64,000 nucleotides of DNA from Aerobium sp039839275. GTDB lineage: Bacteria > Pseudomonadota > Alphaproteobacteria > Rhizobiales > Rhizobiaceae. The position numbers and the translations under genes were made by a program. The stretch spans positions 992,001 to 1,056,000 of the forward strand of contig NZ_JBDOQP010000002.1 of assembly GCF_039839275.1 (NCBI RefSeq), read 5' to 3'. Of this stretch, positions 47,423 through 56,095 are shown one piece after another. The notes beneath the pieces are model-generated. The model was not told the origin of the DNA, did no database searches, and saw only the letters and a list, made by a program, of their open reading frames with translations. Numbering within the stretch: position 1 is the first letter of the stretch; each line of letters opens with the position of its first letter.

Positions 47423-48379
47423 TTACAGCAGGCCTGCTTCCTTGTAATAGCGCTCGGCGCCCGGATGCAGCGGGATCGGCAGGCCCTTGGCGGCTTCATC
47501 AGCCGAGATCGCGCCCGCTGCCGCGTGAGCCGAAACCATGTCGTCGAGGTTCTCGAAGAGCAGCTTCGCCATCTGGTAGGCAACCTCATCCGAAACGCCG
47601 TCATGGGTCACGAGGATGTTGGTGATTGCCACCGTCGAAACGTCTTCGGCCTGCCCCTCATAGGTACCAGCCGGGATCGTGGCGGCGATGAACGGTGCGC
47701 CCATCGATTCGGCGATCTCCGCCGGCACGGCGACGACGCTGGTCGGAAGCGAGATTGCGAGATCCTTGATCGAGGCAACGCCAAGGCCGGCTGACTGGAG
47801 CGTGGCGTCGAGCTGGCGGTTCTTGATGAGTTCGACGGATTCGGCAAAGGGCAGATATTCCAGCTTGCCGAGATCGTCATAGCTCATGCCAGCGGCCTCG
47901 AAGATGGCGCGCGCGTTGAGTTCGGTGCCGGATGCCGGGGCGCCGACGGACAGGCTCTTGCCCTTCAGCCCTTCGAGATCGGTCACGCCGGATTCCTGCG
48001 AAGCGACGATCTGGACGTAGTTCGGATAGATCGCGGCGATGGCGCGCAACTTGTCGAGCTTACCCGGGAAGCCGGCTTCGGTGTTGCCTTCCCATGCAGC
48101 CTGGACTGAATCGCCCAATGCGAAGGCGATTTCACCACGGCCCTGCTGGAGCAGATTGAGGTTCTCGACCGATGCCTTGGTCGACTGGACCTGCGTCTGC
48201 ACCCCGTCGATGTTGTCGCCATAGATCTTCGCCAGCGCGACACCAAGCGGATAGTAGACGCCCGACGTGCCGCCGGTGAGCACGTTGATGAACTCCTGCG
48301 CCTTGGCACCGGTGCTCCCGAGACCGGCCGAAAGGGCAATAACGCCGGCAGCCAACAGATTCCTGGTGATGATCTTCAT
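47423..48379 (-). CDS. TAXI-family TRAP transporter substrate-binding protein, second copy
   Basis: Periplasmic binding protein of 318 residues with a signal peptide (MKIITRNLLAAGVIALSAGL, cleaved near AKAQ) and TAXI core FINVLTGGTSGVYYPLGVALAKIYGD. The C-terminal PIPLHPGAERYYKEAGLL resembles the first TAXI protein. There is no regulator or enzyme gene beside it, so nothing indicates the substrate. Confidence 0.9.
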   Translation of the reverse strand: MKIITRNLLAAGVIALSAGLGSTGAKAQEFINVLTGGTSGVYYPLGVALAKIYGDNIDGVQTQVQSTKASVENLNLLQQGRGEIAFALGDSVQAAWEGNTEAGFPGKLDKLRAIAAIYPNYVQIVASQESGVTDLEGLKGKSLSVGAPASGTELNARAIFEAAGMSYDDLGKLEYLPFAESVELIKNRQLDATLQSAGLGVASIKDLAISLPTSVVAVPAEIAESMGAPFIAATIPAGTYEGQAEDVSTVAITNILVTHDGVSDEVAYQMAKLLFENLDDMVSAHAAAGAISADEAAKGLPIPLHPGAERYYKEAGLL

Positions 48380-48491
48380 GAATATCCTCCCTAGATACTT
48401 CCAATGGCGACGGCTCCCCGCCGCCGCTTCGTGGTCAACCTAGCATGTCGACCGGCGATTCCAAGTTATTAGCTTCGCCGCCGCACGGGCG

Positions 48492-49109
48492 CTACTGGCG
48501 CGCCGCGATCGCCACGGCTGCGCCGGCCATGAACGCCGCCGCCGTACGGTTCAGCGCCTTGAGCGCCAGCGGCGTCGCCAGGAACCAGCGCGCCTTGGCG
48601 GCAAGAGCCAGGTAGGGCACCAGCACCACGAGCAGCACCATCGACGTGATCGCCAGAAGCACACCATAGTCGGCGAGGCTGATGGTTGCGATGTCGATGA
48701 TGGTCGGGGTGATCGCGAGATAGAACACCATCACCTTGGGGTTGCCGAGCGTCACCAGCAGACCCGACAGCATGCTGGCGATCGCCCCGTCGCGGCTTCT
48801 GTCCGCGCCGACCATCGTCGTGGTGATGCCGGTGCGCCAGAAGGTCCATGCCAGCCAGGCGAGATAGGCGACGCCCACCCATTTGATGACAACGAAGGCG
48901 GCACCGAACGTCTGCGCGAGCAGCGCCAGGCCGAGGACGACGGCGGTGAGATATACTATATCGCCGGCCACGAGACCGAGCGCCATGAAGGCCGCGGGCC
49001 GGAAGCCTGAGCCCAGTGCCCGAGCGATGAGCGCCACAACGCCAGGGCCGGGAATGGCCACGGCGATGGCGAGTGCCCCCGCATAGGTGACGAAACCGGT
49101 AAGCGTCAT
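48492..49109 (-). CDS. LysE/RhtB-family exporter
   Basis: A 205-residue inner-membrane exporter with the LysE family pattern: GALAIAVAIPGPGVVALIARALGSG, a second-helix region with GDIVYLTAVVLGLALLAQ, then VIKWVGVAYLAWLAWTFWR and NPKVMVFYLAITPTIID. Members export amino acids or homoserine lactones; the cargo here is not predictable. It is monocistronic by spacing. Confidence 0.87.
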   Translation of the reverse strand: MTLTGFVTYAGALAIAVAIPGPGVVALIARALGSGFRPAAFMALGLVAGDIVYLTAVVLGLALLAQTFGAAFVVIKWVGVAYLAWLAWTFWRTGITTTMVGADRSRDGAIASMLSGLLVTLGNPKVMVFYLAITPTIIDIATISLADYGVLLAITSMVLLVVLVPYLALAAKARWFLATPLALKALNRTAAAFMAGAAVAIAARQ

Positions 49110-49280
49110 GAAAGCTCCCTCCCAATGGAGGCGAAGCTATCGCACAGGGTGACGCGCGCGAGAAGCCTGCTTTGCATGCCCAGAATGCAAAAGCGGCGCG
49201 GCAGCCCCGAAGGGCGCCTGCGCCGCCTTGCCCGGCCGCGAGACTGATCCGCTACTCAGCGACCGAACGCCGAGCGGACT

Positions 49281-49844
49281 TTACTCGGCCGCAACTCGCG
49301 CTGACGCGTTCTCCTCGACAGCGTCTATGATCGCCTTGACGAATGCGCCGAGATCGTCGGGCTTTCGCGAGGTGATCATGTTGCCGTCACGCACGCAGGG
49401 CTTGTCTTCCCAGATCGCGCCGGCATTCTCCATATCGGTGTGGATGGAGTGATAGGACGTGGCCCTTCGCCCGCGCATCAATCCAGCTTCGATCAGCAGC
49501 CAAGGCGCATGGCAGATCGCGGCGACCGGCTTGCCGCTGGCGTGGAACTCGCGAATGAACGCAACCGCGTCGTCTTCGACACGCAGAAGGTCGGGGTTGA
49601 TCTGGCCGCCCGGCAGAACGAGCGCGTCGTAGGCGGTGACGCGGGCGTCCGCAATCGTGTGGTCCACCTTGACGGCGGTGCCCCAGTCATTCTTGTCCCA
49701 GCCGGTGATCTCGCCTTCCTTCAGCGAAACGACGTCGACGCGGGCGCCGGCCTTGCGCAGTTCGTTGAGCGGCACCTCGAGTTCCGACTGCTCGAAGCCA
49801 TTGGTGGCGAGGATGATGATGCGTGAATCTTTTATTGCGGGCAT
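49281..49844 (-). CDS. DJ-1/PfpI-family protein (type 1 glutamine amidotransferase-like)
   Basis: A 187-residue PfpI-type protein: Glu18 in NGFEQSELEVP, nucleophile elbow Cys111-His112 in AAICHAPWLLIEAG, and TSYHSIHTDMENAG with further active-site residues. Family members act as deglycases/glyoxalases or stress chaperones. It has no operon partner; the spacing to the HAD gene (112 bases) could allow read-through. Confidence 0.87.
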   Translation of the reverse strand: MPAIKDSRIIILATNGFEQSELEVPLNELRKAGARVDVVSLKEGEITGWDKNDWGTAVKVDHTIADARVTAYDALVLPGGQINPDLLRVEDDAVAFIREFHASGKPVAAICHAPWLLIEAGLMRGRRATSYHSIHTDMENAGAIWEDKPCVRDGNMITSRKPDDLGAFVKAIIDAVEENASARVAAE

Positions 49845-49956
49845 TGGTCGACTCCTTTCCCGTGTCCGGCCGCGGCGCGCGGCCTCGTGTCCGAAAGTTC
49901 ACATCCTCCCAAACGCATGCCCGGCGATTTCGTTCACCGCGAATTCGCGTCAAGCA

Positions 49957-50622
49957 TCAGCCAAACAGGAGGCGCGGCAGGTCTCGCATGTCGTCGAAGA
50001 GAATACCGCCAGCGGCCGCAAGCGCGTCACGGTCGGAGTGCGGGTCGGCATGGTAGGAGTAGACCTGCATTCCAGCGGCGACGCCGGCCCTGCTGCCCGG
50101 CACACTGTCTTCGATGACGACGCAGTCGCGCGGCTGAAAACCCATTTCGGTTGCCGCGTGCAGGAAGAGGTCCGGAAAGGGCTTGCCGCGCTCGACCATG
50201 GTCGCGCTGTAGAGCACGGAGTGGAAATGCGGCAACAGGCCGGTGGAGCCGAGCGTCAGATGCATCTTGTCCACCTTGGCCGAGGATGCGACGCACCAGG
50301 CGACGTCGCGCTCGCGCAGCGCATCGAGCACCAGTTCCACATGCGGGATCGCCTCCACGCCCGCGCCGAAGATGTCGCCGATCGCGGCGTACCAGCGCTC
50401 CGTCAGGTCGAAGCCGAGAACGTGCCCTGCCTCCTCGATCTCCGCCTGGACGCTCTTCATGCTGCGGCCCGAATAGAGCCGGCGGCAATCCTCGTAGCTG
50501 GCGACATGCCCCGCCGTGGTAAGCCAGTCGGAGAGAACCCGGTTGGCGCGCTCCTCGGTGTTCACCAAAACGCCGTCGCAGTCGAAGATGACGAGGCGGG
50601 GATGCGTCGGAGAGGATGCCAC
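49957..50622 (-). CDS. HAD-family hydrolase
   Basis: A 221-residue HAD subfamily IA phosphatase: Asp14/Asp16 in IFDCDGVLVNTEE, CVASSAKVDKMHL, VERGKPFPDLFLHAATEMG and VIEDSVPGSRAGVAAGM. It resembles the HAD gene of the polyol operon in the same window (shared YSATMV-RGKP-PDLFLHAA pattern), so the two may be paralogues. The GTG at 50622 shares one base with the dut stop (TAGTG), so it is coupled to dUTPase; a house-cleaning nucleotide phosphatase role is possible but not shown. Confidence 0.82.
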   Translation of the reverse strand: MASSPTHPRLVIFDCDGVLVNTEERANRVLSDWLTTAGHVASYEDCRRLYSGRSMKSVQAEIEEAGHVLGFDLTERWYAAIGDIFGAGVEAIPHVELVLDALRERDVAWCVASSAKVDKMHLTLGSTGLLPHFHSVLYSATMVERGKPFPDLFLHAATEMGFQPRDCVVIEDSVPGSRAGVAAGMQVYSYHADPHSDRDALAAAGGILFDDMRDLPRLLFG

Positions 50623-51101
50623 TACGCGGTGCCCGTGGAACCGAAACCGCCGGCGCCGCGCGTCGTCTGGCTCGCCAGCGATCGCTCCTCGACCGCAAGC
50701 CGATTGACCTGCGCCAGGACGATCTGGGCGATGCGCATGCCGCGTTCGATCACGAAATCCTCGCCGCCATGGTTGATCAGAAGCACCTGGACCTCGCCAC
50801 GATAGTCGCTGTCGATGGTGCCTGGCGTATTGAGGCACGTCACGCCATGCCGGAAGGCGAGGCCGGAACGCGGCCTCACCTGGCCCTCGAAGCCATCCGG
50901 AATCTCGAAGACGAGCCCGGTCGGCACCAACGCCCGACGGCCGGGAAGCAGAAGCAGCGGACGATCCTCGGGCACGGCTGCGCGCAGATCCATGCCGGCG
51001 GCACCCGCCGTTTCGTAGGCCGGCAAGGGGAGGCCGGATGCATGAGGAAGCCGCACGATGCCGAGCGAGCCAGCGATGGTGTCCTGGGAGTTTGTAGCCA
51101 T
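50622..51101 (-). CDS. dut: dUTP diphosphatase
   Basis: Converts dUTP to dUMP and pyrophosphate, preventing uracil incorporation and supplying dTMP synthesis. 159 residues with the trimeric dUTPase motifs: AGMDLRAA (I), RSGLAF (II), NTPGTIDSDYRGEV (III), RIAQIV (IV) and RGAGGFGSTG (V). I use the ATG at 51101; the longer frame has no recognisable sequence. It is divergent from the glutamine amidotransferase gene across 166 bases. Confidence 0.93.
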   Translation of the reverse strand: MATNSQDTIAGSLGIVRLPHASGLPLPAYETAGAAGMDLRAAVPEDRPLLLLPGRRALVPTGLVFEIPDGFEGQVRPRSGLAFRHGVTCLNTPGTIDSDYRGEVQVLLINHGGEDFVIERGMRIAQIVLAQVNRLAVEERSLASQTTRGAGGFGSTGTA

Positions 51102-51267
51102 GCGGGATGCTATGGCTGCCACGGCTTGCGCGGTCAATTCACGGGATGAAACCTGCACCGAAAATTTCGTGTTTATCGCCCTCCTGTCACGGCGTTCATA
51201 CTTTCTTGCCGATTTCGAATGAACACTCGAATCATGTGCGCTGCGCACGGTGGTGAGGGGAAAAAGC

Positions 51268-52071
51268 ATGTGCAGGTGGGCAGCCTATATCGGCGAGCCG
51301 GTGTTCCTCGAGGATATCGTGGCCGCGCCATGCCACTCGCTGATTGCGCAGAGCCATCACGCGCTAGAAGCCAAGACTGCAACAAACGGCGACGGTTTCG
51401 GCATGGCATGGTACGGCGAGAGGCCGCAGCCCGGGCGCTACCGCGACGTGCTGCCGGCCTGGTCGGACTGCAACCTGCGCAGCCTCTGCCAGCAAATCCG
51501 CTCCGGCCTGTTCCTGGCCCATGTCAGGGCGTCGACGGGCGGTGCCACCAGCCGCGATAACTGCCATCCCTTCGTATCAGGCCGCTGGTCGTTCATGCAC
51601 AATGGCCAGATCGGCGATTTCGAGCGCATCCGCAGGCCGCTCGAACAGAGCCTGCCCGACGAGCTCTACAACCAGCTCCAGGGCTCGACCGATTCGGAAC
51701 TGATCTTCCTGCTGATGCTGGCCGAGGGCCTCGCATTCGACCCGCATCGTGCGGCCTCCCGTGCCGTTGGCCGAGTGATCGAGGCGGCGGAACAGGCAGG
51801 CGTGGAACCGGCGGTCAAGCTCACCGCGGCGTTTGCGGATGGAGAACGGCTCTACGCGGTCCGCTATTCCACCTCTGCCAGCGCGCCGACACTCTATGCC
51901 GGTTCATTCCGGGATCGCGCCGGACGCTGCCTGGTCTCCGAACCTTTCGACAGGGACGGCCCCGAGTGGCAGGCGGTGCCGCCCGGCAGCATGGTGACGA
52001 TGACGGAAAGCAGCCTGAGCGTCCGGCACTTCGAGCCGGCACGGTCAATGCTTCACGCGGTGGCGGTTTAG
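51268..52071 (+). CDS. class II glutamine amidotransferase (YafJ/EgtC-like)
   Basis: A 267-residue N-terminal-nucleophile hydrolase. Cys2 follows the initiator Met directly (MCRWAAYIG), so it becomes the catalytic N-terminus after Met removal; NGDGFGMAWYG, FLAHVRASTGGATSRDNCHPF and FMHNGQIGDF build the glutamine pocket. The start at 51268 is therefore fixed by the catalytic Cys. It carries no synthase domain, and no ergothioneine genes are nearby, so the acceptor is unknown. The glutaminase gene follows by 66 bases. Confidence 0.87.
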   Translation: MCRWAAYIGEPVFLEDIVAAPCHSLIAQSHHALEAKTATNGDGFGMAWYGERPQPGRYRDVLPAWSDCNLRSLCQQIRSGLFLAHVRASTGGATSRDNCHPFVSGRWSFMHNGQIGDFERIRRPLEQSLPDELYNQLQGSTDSELIFLLMLAEGLAFDPHRAASRAVGRVIEAAEQAGVEPAVKLTAAFADGERLYAVRYSTSASAPTLYAGSFRDRAGRCLVSEPFDRDGPEWQAVPPGSMVTMTESSLSVRHFEPARSMLHAVAV

Positions 52072-52137
52072 CAAAGTCGCGCGGCGGATCGAATCGGGGG
52101 CTGACGCGTTCCGTTCCGCACACAACCGGAGGGCGGG

Positions 52138-53079
52138 ATGGCCAGGCAGATCGGCAAAGTCGACAAGAAGAAGCTCGAGGAGGTCGTTGCCGAACTCGTC
52201 GAACGCATCGGCATCATCGAAGGGTTCGGCAGGGCAGCGCATCACATAGACGCCCTTGCCGAGATCGAGACCGACCGTTTCGGCATCGCGGTGACGACCG
52301 TCGATGGGACGATGGTCACTGGCGGCGAGGCGGAAGAGCCGTTCCCGATCCAGAGCATTTCCAAGGTCTTCGCCCTGACCCTGGCGCTGCGTGCCTTCGG
52401 CGACGATGTCTGGAAGCGCGTCGGACGCGAGCCATCCGGCGACCCTTTCAATTCCGTCGTCGACCTGGAGCGCCACAAGGGCATTCCGCGCAACCCGTTC
52501 ATCAATCCGGGCGCAATCGTGATCGTCGACATGCTGCTGGACATCGCCAAGAACGCCGAAACGCCGCGAACCGTCCGCGACCTGCTGGCCGCCGAGATCG
52601 GCGAGGAGGTGTCGGTCGACCGCGCGGTCTACGACAAGGAATCATCGGCCGGCTTCACCAACCGCGCCATGGCAAATCTGTGCAAGTCGTTCGACAACCT
52701 CAACCACGACGTCGAAGCGGTGATGAAGCCATATGTCAGTCAGTGCGCCGTGGCCCTGTCATGTCGCCAGCTTGCCCTGGCCGGACGCTATCTTATGAAT
52801 GGCGCCGGCAAGACCGACCAGGAACCCGGCGACCTTCTGGCGCGACGCATCAATGCCATGATGCTGACTTGCGGCCAATATGACGGGTCGGGCGATTTCG
52901 CCTTCCGCGTTGGGCTGCCGGCAAAGAGCGGTGTCGGCGGAGGCATCCTGGCCATCGCGCCGGACGTTGCGTCGATCGCCGTGTGGTCGCCGACGCTGGA
53001 CGAGAACGGCAACTCGCTGCTGGGCACGCTGGCGCTGGAGCAGCTTTCCGAGCGGATGGGCTGGTCGGTGTTCGGTTGA
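52138..53079 (+). CDS. glsA: glutaminase A
   Basis: Hydrolyses L-glutamine to glutamate and ammonia. 313 residues; serine-hydrolase Ser73-x-x-Lys76 in IQSISKVFALTLAL, GREPSGDPFNSVVDLE, NPFINPGAIVIVDML, and late GVGGGILAIAPD. The start is preceded by a strong GGAGGG site. Length and motifs are standard for bacterial class A glutaminase. Confidence 0.93.
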   Translation: MARQIGKVDKKKLEEVVAELVERIGIIEGFGRAAHHIDALAEIETDRFGIAVTTVDGTMVTGGEAEEPFPIQSISKVFALTLALRAFGDDVWKRVGREPSGDPFNSVVDLERHKGIPRNPFINPGAIVIVDMLLDIAKNAETPRTVRDLLAAEIGEEVSVDRAVYDKESSAGFTNRAMANLCKSFDNLNHDVEAVMKPYVSQCAVALSCRQLALAGRYLMNGAGKTDQEPGDLLARRINAMMLTCGQYDGSGDFAFRVGLPAKSGVGGGILAIAPDVASIAVWSPTLDENGNSLLGTLALEQLSERMGWSVFG

Positions 53080-53177
53080 CGCGACGGACGCTGTGGATGA
53101 CCCGACACTCCTGACAGTTTTGGGCGCCACCGCGCCGTAGTATACGGCGTGTTCCATACCGTATCCGGATACCCGCC

Positions 53178-54278
53178 GTGACCGACCAACCAAACCCCGC
53201 CGCGCTGAAGGAAATCTTCGACCGGAACCGGTTGCGCCATTTCGTCGACCAGACGCGTGCGATTTCCAGCACGTTCGATGCGGAGCGGTTCTACGCGCAT
53301 GCGACGCAAGACCTCGACGGCCTCGGCATCATGCAGCGCATGCGCCGGACGGCCGAAGCGTTCGCGCTTACCTTGCCGCAGGACTATGAGAATGCGCTTG
53401 GCGTCCTCGCGGAACTGGCGCCGCGGATCGGGCATGGCTTCGCTGCGATCACGCTGTGCGAATTCGTTGTGCTGCGTGGCGGCGACGATTTCGACCGCTC
53501 CATGGAGGCGCTGCGCCTTTTCACGCGTTACGGCTCCGGCGAATTCGCAATCCGGCACTTTCTCAAGCGGGACCTGCACTGCACGCTCGCCGTGATGCGG
53601 CGATGGGCGGAGGACGAAAACGAACATGTGCGGCGACTGTCCAGCGAAGGCGCGCGGCCACGCCTGCCATGGTCTTTCCAGCTTCGCGAGATCGTCGCCG
53701 ATCCCGCGCTGACGATGCCTATTCTCGACACGCTGAAGGCCGATCCGAGCCTCTACGTGCGCAAGTCCGTCGCCAACCACCTCAACGATTTCAGCAAGGA
53801 CCACCCGGAATGGCTGGTCGACAGGCTGGGTTGCTGGCCGCTCGACGATCCCCATACGCAGTGGATCGTCGGCCATGCATTGCGCACGCTGATCAAGAAG
53901 GGCGACGCGAAGGCGCTGGCGCTGTTGGGCGTGACGGGAAAGGCGGAGGCGAAGGTCGAGGCGTTTGCCGTGTCGCCACCGACGCTTGCACTGGGCGACC
54001 GGGTGTCGGTGTCGGCGCGCATCGCTTCATCCGGCGAAAGCGCGCAGAAGATCGTCGCCGACTATGCCATCCACTACGTCAAGAAGAACGGATCGGCGTC
54101 GCGAAAGGTCTTCAAGTTGAAGACGTTCACGCTGGAGCCCGGCGGCGAGCAGGTGCTGTCGATCTCGCAGACCATCCGCGACTTCACCACGCGGACGCAC
54201 AATGCCGGTTTCCACGAAGTCGACCTGATGCTCAATGGCGAGATCGTCGCGCGCGGCGGCTTCGAACTGGCGATCTGA
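53178..54278 (+). CDS. DNA alkylation repair protein (AlkD/AlkC-like HEAT glycosylase)
   Basis: A 366-residue protein with HEAT-like helical repeats of the alkylation-repair DNA glycosylase family: LRLFTRYGSGEFAIRHFLKRD, MRRWAEDENEHVRRLSSEGARPRLPWSFQL, and DPSLYVRKSVANHLNDFSKDHPEWL. The residues from about 255 to the end look like a beta-sandwich (Ig-like) tail, as in AlkC-type members. The expected role is excision of N3- and N7-alkylated purines. The start is close to a weak upstream context; no other candidate fits better. Confidence 0.83.
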   Translation: MTDQPNPAALKEIFDRNRLRHFVDQTRAISSTFDAERFYAHATQDLDGLGIMQRMRRTAEAFALTLPQDYENALGVLAELAPRIGHGFAAITLCEFVVLRGGDDFDRSMEALRLFTRYGSGEFAIRHFLKRDLHCTLAVMRRWAEDENEHVRRLSSEGARPRLPWSFQLREIVADPALTMPILDTLKADPSLYVRKSVANHLNDFSKDHPEWLVDRLGCWPLDDPHTQWIVGHALRTLIKKGDAKALALLGVTGKAEAKVEAFAVSPPTLALGDRVSVSARIASSGESAQKIVADYAIHYVKKNGSASRKVFKLKTFTLEPGGEQVLSISQTIRDFTTRTHNAGFHEVDLMLNGEIVARGGFELAI

Positions 54279-54363
54279 GGCCAGGCAACCGGGGGCGAGA
54301 ATTCCCGTTCGACATGTCGTCGCCGTCTGGCTATAAGCCGGCCATTCCGAAGGACTTCATTTA

Positions 54364-55953
54364 ATGGCCGAGACGATCCGCAGCGCGGTAGCCCGCCGCC
54401 GCACATTCGCAATCATCGCCCACCCCGACGCGGGCAAGACGACGCTGACCGAAAAGCTGCTGCTCTTCGGCGGCGCGATCCAGCTTGCCGGCGAGGTCAA
54501 GGCGAAGAAGGACAAGATCCAGACCCGCTCGGACTGGATGAAGATCGAGCGCGAGCGCGGCATATCGGTCGTCACCTCGGTGATGACCTTCGAATATGGC
54601 GACAACGTCTTCAACCTTCTCGACACGCCGGGCCACGAGGACTTCGCCGACGACACCTATCGCACGCTTTCGGCGGTCGACAGCGCTGTCATGGTCATCG
54701 ACGCCGCGAAGGGCATCGAGCCGCGGACGCTGAAGCTGTTCGAGGTCTGCCGGCTGCGCGACATCCCGATCGTCACCTTCGTCAACAAGATGGATCGCGA
54801 AGCGCGCGACACCTACGAGATCCTCGACGAGATCGAGCAGAAGCTGGCGCTCGACACCGCTCCGATCACTTGGCCGATCGGGCAGGGCAAGAGCTTTTCC
54901 GGCACCTACCACCTGGCAGAGAATGCGGTGCGGCGCGGCGATGACGAGACCGAGCGCACCAAGGTCAACGGGCCGGATTCGAACCGCGTCGCGGGCCTGC
55001 TGCCGGAAAACGAGCGCGAGGCTTTCATCGAGGGACTGGAACTGGCGCGCGAGGCGTGTCGACCGTTCGACTTCGACGCCTTCCGCGAAGGCCACCTGAC
55101 GCCCGTCTTCTTCGGATCGGCCCTGCGCAACTACGGCGTGCGCGACCTGATCGAAGCGCTCGGGGAGTGGGCACCGCCGCCCCGCGCGCAGGAGGCCGAC
55201 ACCCGCCGCGTGGAAGCGACCGAAGAGAAGATGACCTCCTTCGTCTTCAAGATCCAGGCCAACATGGACCCCAACCACCGCGATCGCATCGCCTTCGTGC
55301 GCGTCTGCTCGGGTACGCTGGAACGCGGCATGAAGGCCAAGCTGGTGCGCACCGGCAAGCCGATGAGCCTGTCGGCGCCTCAGTTCTTCTTTGCCCGTTC
55401 GCGCATCACCGCCGACGAAGCCTATGCCGGGGACGTCGTCGGGATCCCCAACCACGGCACCTTGCGCATCGGCGACACGCTCACCGAAGGCGAGGACATC
55501 CTGTTCCGTGGGGTCCCGAACTTTGCGCCGGAGATCCTGCGGCGCGTGCGGCTCGGCGACCCGATGAAAGCGAAGAAGCTGAAGGAAGCGCTGCAGCAGA
55601 TGGCCGAGGAAGGCGTCGTGCAGCTTTTTACGCCCGAAGACGGATCGCCGGCGATCGTCGGTGTCGTCGGCGCGCTGCAACTGGACGTGCTCAAGGAACG
55701 CCTGAACGTTGAATACGGGCTGCCGGTCGATTTCGAGGTGGCTCGGTTCTCTGTCTGCCGCTGGATCTCGGCGGCCGCCAGGCAGGAACTGGAACGTTTC
55801 ATCGAGGCCCATCGCGGCGACATCGCCCGCGACCTCGACGACGACCCTGTCTTCCTCGCGCCGCATGAGTTCGGACTCAACTACGAGGCCGATCGCTGGA
55901 AGGATATCCGTTTCGCGGCAATCAAGGACTATCAGGTGCGCGACGCCGCCTGA
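54364..55953 (+). CDS. prfC: peptide chain release factor 3
   Basis: GTPase that recycles RF1/RF2 from the ribosome after termination. 529 residues, the usual length. G1 AHPDAGKT at 19-26, G2/switch RGISVVTSVMTFEY, G3 DTPGHEDF, G4 NKMD, followed by RF3-specific FFGSALRNYGVRDLIEAL and the C-terminal domain (FEVARFSVCRWIS). It is separated from the alkylation-repair gene by 85 bases and has no visible partner. Confidence 0.95.
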   Translation: MAETIRSAVARRRTFAIIAHPDAGKTTLTEKLLLFGGAIQLAGEVKAKKDKIQTRSDWMKIERERGISVVTSVMTFEYGDNVFNLLDTPGHEDFADDTYRTLSAVDSAVMVIDAAKGIEPRTLKLFEVCRLRDIPIVTFVNKMDREARDTYEILDEIEQKLALDTAPITWPIGQGKSFSGTYHLAENAVRRGDDETERTKVNGPDSNRVAGLLPENEREAFIEGLELAREACRPFDFDAFREGHLTPVFFGSALRNYGVRDLIEALGEWAPPPRAQEADTRRVEATEEKMTSFVFKIQANMDPNHRDRIAFVRVCSGTLERGMKAKLVRTGKPMSLSAPQFFFARSRITADEAYAGDVVGIPNHGTLRIGDTLTEGEDILFRGVPNFAPEILRRVRLGDPMKAKKLKEALQQMAEEGVVQLFTPEDGSPAIVGVVGALQLDVLKERLNVEYGLPVDFEVARFSVCRWISAAARQELERFIEAHRGDIARDLDDDPVFLAPHEFGLNYEADRWKDIRFAAIKDYQVRDAA

Positions 55954-56095
55954 CCGTTCAGGCGCCAGCGCTGCCGACCCTGTACAATCGCGTCTTCACT
56001 CCATAGAACCATGAAAAACACACCGTCCCGGATGCCGGGGCGGCGGCGGCGTGTCGCGGCAGGGCCGGGCAGCCAGAATTCCGAAAGATATCGAT

